A stretch of 5,867 nucleotides of DNA from Bacillota bacterium. GTDB taxonomy: Bacteria; Bacillota_I; Bacilli_A; Acholeplasmatales; Acholeplasmataceae. Both the position numbers and the translations under genes were made by a program. The first letter of the stretch is position 1. The number at the start of each line of letters is the position of its first letter. Positions 1 to 5,867 of the stretch are shown here, piece after piece. Under the pieces are notes generated by a model. The model was not told where the DNA came from. It worked only from the letters and a program-made list of their open reading frames with translations, and made no database searches. The stretch spans positions 1 to 5,867 of the forward strand of contig JAEWVV010000163.1 of NCBI GenBank assembly GCA_023458995.1, given 5' to 3'.

Positions 1-977
1 CCTATTTAAAGTATGCAAAATGGAGTGCATTTCCGTGGATTATATCCGTTGCTATTGCAAATACATTTCGTGAAACTGGTGTTACAAAACCACTCTTAAT
101 TATCTCAATAGTTGCAATTTTAACGAACACATTACTTAATTATATTTTCATCTTTGGTCATTTTGGTTCACCTGCACTCGGTGTCGAAGGTGCTGCGATA
201 GCAACTTCAATCGCACGCGTTGTAGAATTTGTTTTAATGACGATCCTCTTAATTAAAAAAGGTCAAGTTTTCAATACAAAATTGGTTGATATCTTTAGAA
301 TCGATAAGAAGTTATTCGTAAGTATATTAATCATGGCACTACCACTATTACTGAATGAAGCACTATGGTCCACCGGACAAACAGTTTTCTTACATGCCTA
401 TTCTAGACGTGGTGGGCAAGCACTTGCTGCAATGAATATCACAAGTGCTATTTCACAAATTGTCTTTGTGACATTTGGAGCAATTGCAACTGCTGTTGCT
501 GTACTTGTCGGTAACACATTGGGTCAAAACCAATTGGAGAAAGCTAAAGATAATGCACAAAAGCTCATCGCAACCGCAGTTATGGTTGCCATAGTTGCAG
601 GCATCATACTATTCACACTATCCTTCTTTATCCTTAATATCTATGATGTTTCAGAGACAACAAAAGATATTGCTAAATTCAATATTAGAATCAATGCATT
701 ATTCATACCCATCTACTCGTTTAATGTCTCGCTCTATTTTACGATGCGTGCTGGAGGGGATACAAAATCAACCCTTCTCATGGATGCTGGATATATGTGG
801 GTCATTCCTGTACCGGTTGCAATCATTTTATCCTATTTAACCCAAATGCCAGTTACACTGATGTTCTTATTCATCAATATGCTTGATATTCCTAAGATGC
901 TATTTGGATTATCACGGTATCGAAAAGAAAACTGGATAAGAAATTTAGCAAAAGAAGAAGAATTGAATGCCATTTAA
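1..977 (+). CDS. MATE family efflux transporter, C-terminal part (5' truncated by window edge)
   Basis: This is the end of an inner-membrane multidrug and toxin extrusion (MATE) transporter. Such proteins export cationic drugs or metabolites using Na+ or H+ gradients. The reading frame is already open at base 3 and runs 324 residues to TAA at 975-977. The family is usually about 450 residues, so some 120-130 N-terminal residues lie outside the window. Visible residues 41-72 carry the typical MATE stretch LNYIFIFG...LGVEGAAIATSIAR, near the end of the first six-helix lobe. Residues 111-175 start the second lobe, with LPLLLNEALWSTGQ, ALAAMNI and VLVGNTLG, a pattern common in Firmicutes MATE proteins. 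Further hydrophobic segments follow and the protein ends in a charged tail. The ATG at 237 is an internal methionine, not the start. The exact subfamily (MepA-like, NorM or DinF) and the substrate cannot be told. A terminator closes the gene, separating it from the operon downstream. Confidence 0.93.
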   Translation, partial: YLKYAKWSAFPWIISVAIANTFRETGVTKPLLIISIVAILTNTLLNYIFIFGHFGSPALGVEGAAIATSIARVVEFVLMTILLIKKGQVFNTKLVDIFRIDKKLFVSILIMALPLLLNEALWSTGQTVFLHAYSRRGGQALAAMNITSAISQIVFVTFGAIATAVAVLVGNTLGQNQLEKAKDNAQKLIATAVMVAIVAGIILFTLSFFILNIYDVSETTKDIAKFNIRINALFIPIYSFNVSLYFTMRAGGDTKSTLLMDAGYMWVIPVPVAIILSYLTQMPVTLMFLFINMLDIPKMLFGLSRYRKENWIRNLAKEEELNAI

Positions 978-990
978 TGGCATTTTTTTC
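966..990 (+). terminator. Intrinsic terminator of the MATE gene, overlapping its stop codon
   Basis: A perfect 8-bp stem, AATGCCAT (966-973) with ATGGCATT (977-984), has a 3-base loop and is followed at once by a T run (983-989). The 5' arm codes for the last residues of the transporter and the stop codon TAA (975-977) lies in the loop and first stem base. This is a classic Rho-independent terminator shape. The same arm sequence recurs in the hairpin at 5111-5133. Confidence 0.88.
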
Positions 991-995
991 TTAAG

Positions 996-1034
996 TAGAC
1001 TAAATGAAGATAGAAATCATGTATAATATTAACA
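996..1034 (+). promoter_or_regulatory. Probable sigma-A type promoter for the c-di-GMP/aminopeptidase operon
   Basis: A perfect -10 hexamer TATAAT lies at 1022-1027, in the only non-coding gap upstream of the GGDEF-EAL gene and downstream of a terminator. The -35 is weak: TAGACT at 996-1001 matches TTGACA at four of six positions but needs a 20-base spacer, while a 17-base spacer would place the poor ACTAAA at 999-1004. Transcription would start near 1034, giving a leader of only about 17 bases that holds little more than the ribosome binding site, so there is no room for a riboswitch. A weak -35 may mean that an activator is needed, but no operator is recognisable. Confidence 0.6.
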
Positions 1035-1036
1035 AA

Positions 1037-1046
1037 AGAGGTGGAG
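1037..1046 (+). promoter_or_regulatory. Ribosome binding site of the GGDEF-EAL gene
   Basis: AGAGGTGGAG contains GAGGTG (1038-1043), complementary to the 16S rRNA tail, with a 7-base spacer to ATG at 1051. It fixes the start at 1051 over the later in-frame methionine at residue 20. Confidence 0.8.
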
Positions 1047-1050
1047 ATAG

Positions 1051-2694
1051 ATGAGTAAACAAAAACAAGTTGGAAAAAAGATTACTGCATCATCACTTGA
1101 AAAACATATGAACTCAACATATGCGGCACTCAAAATTATTCTCTTTTACCTCATTATGGGGTTTGCATGGATCATTTCATCAGATCTTATCATTGACGCC
1201 ATTTTTCAAGATCATGAAGCTAACCAGATTGCTCAAACAGTCAAAGGTATTTTTTATGTTGCCTTTACGGCACTTGTTTTTTTCTATATTATCCGTAGTC
1301 AAATGGAAATGTATGTCATGACAATTACTGATTTAAGGAAAGCATACATCGAACTTGATGAAGGACATAAAAAATCATTAAAACTTGAAGGTCAACTATA
1401 TGATTTAGCATACTATGATCCTTTAACGGGATTACCAAATCGCATTTTGATGGAAGAAACAATTAATCAATATATAAATGAAAATAAAGAACATGGTATC
1501 ATTGGTATTGTCTATTTCGATATTGATGAATTTAGAAATATCAATGAAGTTAAAGGTCATTCAGTTGGTGATGAACTGATTAAGAATATAGCTTTAGAAC
1601 TAGGCAGTCGAGTAAAAAAACCTCATATGCTTGCACGTATGAGTGGTGATGAGTTCGTACTTGCTTTATTTGATATCGTCAATCTCGAAGACTTTTTACC
1701 AACGATTGAAGATTACTTCAAGTATATTCGTAAATCCTACATATTAGCAGAAGATGAGTTTTTTGTAACTTATAGTGTTGGTGTAGCACTATATCCTGAT
1801 CATGGTACTGACTATGTGACTTTAATGAGACATGCTGATGCAGCAATGTCAATCGCAAAATCAAAAGGTAAAGACCAAGCAGTTATTTTTGATGATGAAA
1901 TGGTGACCGTCATTAAACAGCAAACTGAACTACTCAATCAACTCAGGGTTGCTATTGATAATAAAGAGTTTCAACTCTATTATCAACCGATCATCGACCT
2001 TGATACAAATAAACCGATTGGTACTGAAGCTTTGATCAGATGGATTCACCCCACAAAAGGATTTATCCCACCACTTGAATTCATTTCACTTTCTGAGAAG
2101 AACGGATTTATTAAAGACATCACAGAATGGGTCTTTAAACAAGCTGCTGATCAATTTCCTGATTGGGGTAAAAAACGTAACTTTAAAGTATCCATCAATT
2201 TATCAGCTTCGATGTTAATGAATGATAAATTCATTAGTGATTTAATCAAATGGATTGAAAACCATCAAATTGATTGTAAGAAATTCAATCTAGAAATCAC
2301 AGAAACAGCGATTATTAGTGATATACAAAAAAGTATTCATATCCTTAATTCATTAAAACGTTTAGGTTTCACAATTGCTTTAGATGACTTTGGTACAGGG
2401 TATTCATCACTGACATACTTACAAAGATTACCTATTGATACCATTAAAATAGATCGCAGTTTTATCAGTAACATTAAAGAAGATACGGAAGAGTTCTTTG
2501 TTCTAAAATATATGATTGACTTAGCACATCATTTAAAACTAAATGTTGTTGCTGAAGGTATCGAAACAAAAGAACAAGCTGAAATGGTAAAAAAATACGA
2601 CGTAGATTTTGCACAAGGATATTACTATTGTAAGCCCATGCCACAAAGTCGCGTCATTGAATATTTCAAGGTCGCACAACAAGAAGGAGTGTGA
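1051..2694 (+). CDS. Membrane-anchored GGDEF-EAL protein (c-di-GMP phosphodiesterase, possibly bifunctional)
   Basis: This 547-residue inner-membrane protein should break down, and perhaps make, the second messenger c-di-GMP. Two membrane helices (about 26-51 and 61-83) flank a short extracytoplasmic loop. They resemble a two-helix module (W-x-x-x-SD, then KG-x-x-x-V-x-x-TAL) that I recall from other GGDEF/EAL and PAS sensors. A probable coiled-coil linker (about 88-118) leads to a GGDEF domain (about 119-282): DPLTGLPNR at 123-131, metal site D157/D159, guanine-binding N165 and D174, and signature SGDEF at 198-202. The Gly-to-Ser change is tolerated in some active cyclases. The inhibitory RxxD site is absent (KKPH at 189-192). 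The EAL domain (about 292-540) has every catalytic position I can check: EAL at 326-328, N383, E415, D445-D446, K466, E502 and Q522, plus an intact DDFGTG loop. Phosphodiesterase activity is therefore well supported; cyclase activity is uncertain, and the GGDEF domain may only sense GTP. First gene of the probable operon. Confidence 0.94.
   Translation: MSKQKQVGKKITASSLEKHMNSTYAALKIILFYLIMGFAWIISSDLIIDAIFQDHEANQIAQTVKGIFYVAFTALVFFYIIRSQMEMYVMTITDLRKAYIELDEGHKKSLKLEGQLYDLAYYDPLTGLPNRILMEETINQYINENKEHGIIGIVYFDIDEFRNINEVKGHSVGDELIKNIALELGSRVKKPHMLARMSGDEFVLALFDIVNLEDFLPTIEDYFKYIRKSYILAEDEFFVTYSVGVALYPDHGTDYVTLMRHADAAMSIAKSKGKDQAVIFDDEMVTVIKQQTELLNQLRVAIDNKEFQLYYQPIIDLDTNKPIGTEALIRWIHPTKGFIPPLEFISLSEKNGFIKDITEWVFKQAADQFPDWGKKRNFKVSINLSASMLMNDKFISDLIKWIENHQIDCKKFNLEITETAIISDIQKSIHILNSLKRLGFTIALDDFGTGYSSLTYLQRLPIDTIKIDRSFISNIKEDTEEFFVLKYMIDLAHHLKLNVVAEGIETKEQAEMVKKYDVDFAQGYYYCKPMPQSRVIEYFKVAQQEGV
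2684..2689 (+). promoter_or_regulatory. Ribosome binding site of the second GGDEF gene, inside the upstream gene
   Basis: AAGGAG lies within the last codons of the GGDEF-EAL gene. Its spacer to ATG 2704 is 14 bases, longer than usual, but an in-frame TAA at 2698-2700 rules out any earlier start. With only 9 bases between stop and start, translational coupling to the upstream gene is likely. Confidence 0.6.
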
Positions 2695-2703
2695 CGTTAA
2701 GCT

Positions 2704-3852
2704 ATGATCGAATTTCTTGTTAACTTTAATATATCCATCATGAGTTTAATCATACTAGCTATTATTTTGGTCATCACACGGGTTAAACGCGATCATTTTA
2801 GTTTTTCATCCTATTTGCTAAGAGCACTTATTTTAATTACAATCACAGGTACATTACTCGAATCTTCCTCATGGTATTTTGAACAAATACCAGGCAATTT
2901 TGCTTACGAACTTGCCTTCATAACTAATTCATTAGCTCTTTTATGTGGAACAGTAGTTTCAAGCATTTGGTTATCTTACTGGGATTATGCGTTTCTTTCA
3001 TCAAAGAAGAGAATTATTCAACGTAAGTATTATTTATTACCTGTAGCAATTCAGTTTTTACTTTTAGTCTATAACAGGCTCACAAAATCATTTTTCTATA
3101 TTGATGAAGTCACAAATGCATTTATTCAAAAACCGCTATATTTTATACTCTATATCATTTACTTAACTTATTTCGTTTATTTGGTCATCCTAATTATTCG
3201 AAACAGAAATAAGATCAGTAAAAAAGTAAAATATGCAAGTATTATCTTTATGGCGTTTCCATCGCTAAGTATAATAGTTCAACTCTTAATTCCTGAACTT
3301 ATCGTCTCATGGCCATCACTTACGATCTCATTACTCCTTGTCTATCTATTTTTAGAAACGACAACAGGTAACATTGATGATCTCACAAAACTATATTCAA
3401 GAAGAGTTCTTGAATTACATCTTAAATCAATCATTGAGGATAAAAAACCATTTTCAGCAATGATGATTGACGTTGACCGTTTCAAATACATCAATGACGT
3501 TTTTGGACATACCGTAGGTGATGAAGTTCTCATTCATTTTGCAGGTATACTAAAGGCTTGTGTCGATGAAGAAAACACATTTATTGCGCGACTTGGTGGT
3601 GATGAATTTTTCATCATAAACCGTCATGCTAAAGTTGATGAAACTACAAAGTTGATTCAAGACATTAAGCAGATGGTTGATGATGATCCATTTCTCGCTA
3701 AGTTCACGTTCTTCGATTTCAGTGTTGGTTTTATTCATTATGATCAGGCAATGTCCATTGATGATATCTTAAATCATTCCGACAGGCAGATGTATGAACA
3801 AAAACGTATGAATCGCTTAAATTATGATAATCAAATAAATAATATAAAATAA
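2704..3852 (+). CDS. Multi-pass membrane diguanylate cyclase (GGDEF)
   Basis: This 382-residue protein probably makes c-di-GMP from two GTP at the inner membrane. The first ~220 residues are mostly hydrophobic, with about seven candidate membrane segments (about 8-25, 37-55, 67-92, 109-124, 144-166, 178-197, 202-218). That is a seven-helix-type sensor like those on some histidine kinases and cyclases; I cannot assign a named family. The cytoplasmic GGDEF domain (about 222-375) has DLTKLYSRR at 226-234, metal-binding D256/D258, FKYIND at 260-265, GHTVGD at 268-273 with guanine-contacting N264 and D273, and a perfect GGDEF signature at 298-302, so it should be active. The inhibitory RxxD site is missing: EENT occupies 289-292. 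The end is slightly off-consensus, with QMYEQKRMNRL in place of the usual KxxGRN ending. There is no EAL domain. Placed 9 bases after the GGDEF-EAL gene, it probably supplies the synthetic half of a synthesis/degradation pair responding to a different input. ATG 2704 is the only sensible early start. Confidence 0.92.
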   Translation: MIEFLVNFNISIMSLIILAIILVITRVKRDHFSFSSYLLRALILITITGTLLESSSWYFEQIPGNFAYELAFITNSLALLCGTVVSSIWLSYWDYAFLSSKKRIIQRKYYLLPVAIQFLLLVYNRLTKSFFYIDEVTNAFIQKPLYFILYIIYLTYFVYLVILIIRNRNKISKKVKYASIIFMAFPSLSIIVQLLIPELIVSWPSLTISLLLVYLFLETTTGNIDDLTKLYSRRVLELHLKSIIEDKKPFSAMMIDVDRFKYINDVFGHTVGDEVLIHFAGILKACVDEENTFIARLGGDEFFIINRHAKVDETTKLIQDIKQMVDDDPFLAKFTFFDFSVGFIHYDQAMSIDDILNHSDRQMYEQKRMNRLNYDNQINNIK

Positions 3853-3857
3853 AGGAG
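3851..3857 (+). promoter_or_regulatory. Ribosome binding site of the M29 aminopeptidase gene
   Basis: AAAGGAG, with an 8-base spacer to ATG 3866, is near ideal. It overlaps the TAA stop (3850-3852) of the GGDEF gene, which supports co-transcription and confirms the start. Confidence 0.85.
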
Positions 3858-3865
3858 TATATATA

Positions 3866-5101
3866 ATGCCAAATCCTATTTTAGTAAACAAGCTCGCTAA
3901 GCTTGCCGTCAAAGTCGGTGTGAATGTTAAGAAAGGTCAAGTTGTTGTCGTTAGAGGCACAACAGAAACAAAGGAACTCATCCACGAGATAGTTGAAGAA
4001 GCTTATTTAGCAGGTGCAAGTTCTGTTCATGTTCAATGGAGTGATGATTATGTTGGAAGAAGTGCTTTAAAACACCAATCCATCGAAACACTCGAATCAA
4101 TTCCTTCCTGGATGATTGATCAAAATAAAGACTTTGTTGAAAAAGGTGCTTGTTTTATTTCTGTGTCATCACCAATTCCAGGATTAAATAAAGATGTTGA
4201 CCCGATTAAAGCTCAAAAACAAGGTATTGCAGCTCAAAAAGCATTAGGTTTCTTTAGAGAACATTTAATGGGAAATAAAGTTCAATGGACAATCGTTGCT
4301 GCACCTAATCTCATATGGGCAAAACAAGTATTCCCTCAATTAAGCGATGAAGATGCAGTTGAAGCATTATGGAAAGCAATCTTTGATGCATCACGCGTCA
4401 GAATCGATAATGATCCGATCAAAGAATGGGAACATCATAATGAAATACTATCCAAACATAACGAAATATTAAATGCTTATAATTTTAAACATTTACAATT
4501 CAAGAATAGCTTAGGTACCGATCTCATCGTAGAACTTGTCAAGGATCATGTATGGGCAGGTGGTGGTGAACATGCACTTAATGGTGTTTACTTTAATCCA
4601 AACATTCCAACTGAAGAGTCATTTACCATGCCTTATAAATGGGGAACTCGTGGTAAAGTGGTAGCAACCAAACCTTTAAACTATCAAGGTAAACTTATCG
4701 AAGATTTCTATCTTGTTTTTAAAGATGGAAAAGTGGTTGAATTTGATGCTAAAAAAGAAAAGTTAGCGCTTGAAAACTTACTTGATACCGATGAAAATAG
4801 TCGTTATATTGGTGAAATAGCACTCATTTCTCATGATTCTCCAATTTCAAATACAAATATTCTGTTCTTAAACACGCTTTTTGATGAAAACGCATCATGC
4901 CATATGGCACTTGGTCGCGCTTATCCAATGAATGTTAAAAATGGTGTCAATACACCAATTGCTGAACTTGAAAAGATTGGCTATAACAATTCAATGGTTC
5001 ATTCTGACTTCATGTTTGGTAGTAAAGATATGGAAATCATAGGACTTACTCAAGATGGTCGTGAAGTCCAAGTCTTTAAGAACGGTAATTTTGTCATCTA
5101 A
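3866..5101 (+). CDS. M29 family aminopeptidase (thermophilic metalloprotease family, AmpS/PepS type)
   Basis: This 411-residue soluble, cytoplasmic metallopeptidase removes N-terminal residues from peptides, in line with the ~410 residues usual for AmpS, PepS and AmpT. It has no signal peptide or membrane segment. The N-terminal domain (about 1-200) begins with LVNKLAKLAVKVGVNVKKGQ, a typical M29 opening, and includes the AYLAGASSVHVQW motif region (46-58). The C-terminal metal-binding domain carries the expected ligands in order: E250 (NIPTEE), E317 (GEIAL), H346 (NASCHMALG), and H379 and D381 (MVHSDFMFG). The conserved catalytic Tyr is at 353 (RAYP). The enzyme therefore looks complete and active, probably as a two-metal homodimer as known for the family. 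It starts 13 bases after the membrane GGDEF gene, so it is probably the last gene before the terminator at 5111. Its likely role is peptide catabolism. A regulatory link to c-di-GMP is suggested only by gene order. Confidence 0.96.
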   Translation: MPNPILVNKLAKLAVKVGVNVKKGQVVVVRGTTETKELIHEIVEEAYLAGASSVHVQWSDDYVGRSALKHQSIETLESIPSWMIDQNKDFVEKGACFISVSSPIPGLNKDVDPIKAQKQGIAAQKALGFFREHLMGNKVQWTIVAAPNLIWAKQVFPQLSDEDAVEALWKAIFDASRVRIDNDPIKEWEHHNEILSKHNEILNAYNFKHLQFKNSLGTDLIVELVKDHVWAGGGEHALNGVYFNPNIPTEESFTMPYKWGTRGKVVATKPLNYQGKLIEDFYLVFKDGKVVEFDAKKEKLALENLLDTDENSRYIGEIALISHDSPISNTNILFLNTLFDENASCHMALGRAYPMNVKNGVNTPIAELEKIGYNNSMVHSDFMFGSKDMEIIGLTQDGREVQVFKNGNFVI

Positions 5102-5110
5102 TCTATCAAT

Positions 5111-5133
5111 AAAATGCCATAACTGGCATTTTT
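5111..5133 (+). terminator. Intrinsic terminator between the M29 and S9 peptidase genes
   Basis: A perfect 9-bp stem, AAAATGCCA (5111-5119) with TGGCATTTT (5124-5132), has a 4-base loop TAAC and a T run at 5129-5133. It begins 9 bases after the aminopeptidase stop and ends 6 bases before the next Shine-Dalgarno. The U tract is short (5) and falls mostly within the stem, so termination may be partial. It shares its core with the terminator at 966. Confidence 0.78.
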
Positions 5134-5139
5134 CACTTT

Positions 5140-5146
5140 AAGGAGG
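5140..5146 (+). promoter_or_regulatory. Ribosome binding site of the S9 peptidase gene
   Basis: AAGGAGG is a full-strength Shine-Dalgarno, although its spacer to ATG 5151 is short (4 bases). It fixes the start of the downstream gene. It is not part of the adjacent hairpin stem. Confidence 0.8.
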
Positions 5147-5150
5147 ACTT

Positions 5151-5867
5151 ATGAATCAGATCAACTTAGATCATTTTCTTGACTTTAGATATATCTCTGG
5201 TATTCAAACAAATCGTAATAAAGATCAACTCACATTTCTTGTAGTAAAAGCAAGCGAGAAGAAGAATGATTACATCTATGATTTATGGCAAAGTGATGGT
5301 ATGAAACATAAAAAGCTTTTAAATTTAAAAGGTAAAGGTACTTATCTCTATGAAACTGATGATACACTTTTAATTCAACATCAACGCACGAAATTAGAAG
5401 AAAACAAAGTTAAAGAACAAAAAATGAGTCTTTATTATCGTTACCGTTTATCAACAAATCAACTTGAACTTGCTTATACATTTAATTTTCCTGCAAAGAT
5501 ATTAAATGTCTTAGATCACGAGTTATTGTTAAAAGCAACACTAACTTCTGAACAACATCACCTCTATTTAGATGATGAGACAAAGCGAAAGAAGTTTTTA
5601 GCAGAAGATAAAAAGAATCAAGCCTATGAAGATATCGAGGAAATACCATTTTATTCAAATGGTAATGGACATATCGCAAACCAGCGCAATCAACTCTTTC
5701 TATATGATATCGAAACCAAAAAAGTAAGAGCGATCGTAGATGTTGATTTTAATGTAGGTATTGTCAAAGTATCTGACGATTTAAAGAAAATTTATTATAC
5801 CGGTTCACAAATGACAGGGATCAAACGACTTACCACACATGTATTTTGTTATCACGTGGATACACAT
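5151..5867 (+). CDS. S9 family peptidase (prolyl oligopeptidase/acylaminoacyl-peptidase-like), N-terminal part
   Basis: The frame opens at ATG 5151 and runs 239 codons without a stop to the right edge, so the gene is truncated by the window. The opening (residues 6-32, LDHFLDFRYISGIQ...DQLTFLVVKAS) matches the usual start of bacterial S9 peptidases of the acylaminoacyl-peptidase type. It is followed by beta-propeller-like repeats of short strands, for example YIYDLWQSDG (42-51), LFLYDIETKKV and KKIYYTG. Full-length members are about 650 residues: an N-terminal propeller that restricts entry to short peptides and a C-terminal alpha/beta-hydrolase domain with a Ser-Asp-His triad. That catalytic domain lies outside the window, so activity cannot be judged. 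No signal peptide is seen, so it is probably cytoplasmic. It would act with the upstream aminopeptidase in oligopeptide breakdown. A different propeller protein is a less likely alternative. Confidence 0.8.
   Translation, partial: MNQINLDHFLDFRYISGIQTNRNKDQLTFLVVKASEKKNDYIYDLWQSDGMKHKKLLNLKGKGTYLYETDDTLLIQHQRTKLEENKVKEQKMSLYYRYRLSTNQLELAYTFNFPAKILNVLDHELLLKATLTSEQHHLYLDDETKRKKFLAEDKKNQAYEDIEEIPFYSNGNGHIANQRNQLFLYDIETKKVRAIVDVDFNVGIVKVSDDLKKIYYTGSQMTGIKRLTTHVFCYHVDTH

Noticed and set aside
1277..2595. Seven-base homopolymers (T at 1277-1283, A at 1614-1620, A at 2589-2595) as phase-variation sites
   Set aside because: Runs of seven are expected in DNA this AT-rich, and the reading frame is intact across all three. 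Contingency tracts are usually longer.
2692..2700. TGA of the GGDEF-EAL gene read as Trp (mycoplasma code), ending at TAA 2698
   Set aside because: About 23 Trp codons in the window are all TGG with no in-frame TGA, so the standard code fits better, though this junction alone would allow either.
3342..3738. Minus-strand open frames of about 62 residues within the GGDEF gene
   Set aside because: They lie wholly inside a well-supported coding gene on the other strand, and their translations resemble no protein. They are shadows.
3862..3867. TATAAT hexamer just before and into the aminopeptidase start codon
   Set aside because: It overlaps ATG 3866, so a transcript from it would start inside the gene and lack the Shine-Dalgarno. 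It is chance in an AT-rich spacer.
5091..5115. TTGTCA (5091-5096) and TAAAAT (5110-5115) as a promoter for the S9 peptidase
   Set aside because: Each hexamer is close to consensus, but the spacer is only 13 bases, too short for a sigma-70 type promoter.
5482..5679. Minus-strand open frame of 65 residues in the S9 peptidase
   Set aside because: It lies within the plus-strand reading frame, which has a strong ribosome binding site and family-like sequence. It is a shadow.

Overview
The window is a low-GC segment (by eye, roughly one third G+C) with five genes, all on the + strand and densely packed, each complete gene preceded by a recognisable Shine-Dalgarno sequence. It looks like a low-GC Firmicutes/Tenericutes-type genome. 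An Acholeplasma or Izemoplasma-like relative is my best guess, but this is inference from base composition, gene content and codon use. About 23 tryptophans in the five reading frames are all TGG and there is no in-frame TGA, so the standard genetic code applies and the Mycoplasma/Spiroplasma code is unlikely.

Layout: (1) bases 1-977, the C-terminal ~324 residues of a MATE-family multidrug/toxin exporter, cut by the left edge and closed by a perfect intrinsic terminator whose 5' arm overlaps the end of the gene. (2) A short intergenic region with a good -10 box (TATAAT, 1022-1027) and a strong Shine-Dalgarno. (3) 1051-2694, a membrane-anchored GGDEF-EAL protein with an intact EAL phosphodiesterase site and an SGDEF-variant cyclase site. 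(4) 2704-3852, a second c-di-GMP enzyme with a multi-pass membrane sensor domain and a canonical GGDEF cyclase domain. (5) 3866-5101, a complete M29-family metallo-aminopeptidase (AmpS/PepS type). (6) A second hairpin terminator at 5111-5133, built on the same palindrome core as the first. (7) From 5151 to the right edge, the N-terminal half of an S9-family (prolyl oligopeptidase-like) serine peptidase.

Genes 3, 4 and 5 are separated by only 9 and 13 bases, and their ribosome binding sites lie in or against the stop codon of the preceding gene. They look like one operon from the promoter at 1022: a c-di-GMP turnover pair (one protein mainly suited to degradation, one to synthesis, each with its own membrane input domain) followed by a cytoplasmic aminopeptidase. 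The S9 peptidase follows the terminator with no room for its own promoter between hairpin and Shine-Dalgarno, so it may be expressed by read-through and form a peptide-catabolism pair with the M29 enzyme.

I found no RNA genes, mobile elements, CRISPR arrays or gene-free stretches over 300 bases. Nothing here is clearly a new system. The most notable points are the paired c-di-GMP enzymes without inhibitory sites, their linkage to peptidase genes, and the repeated terminator core.
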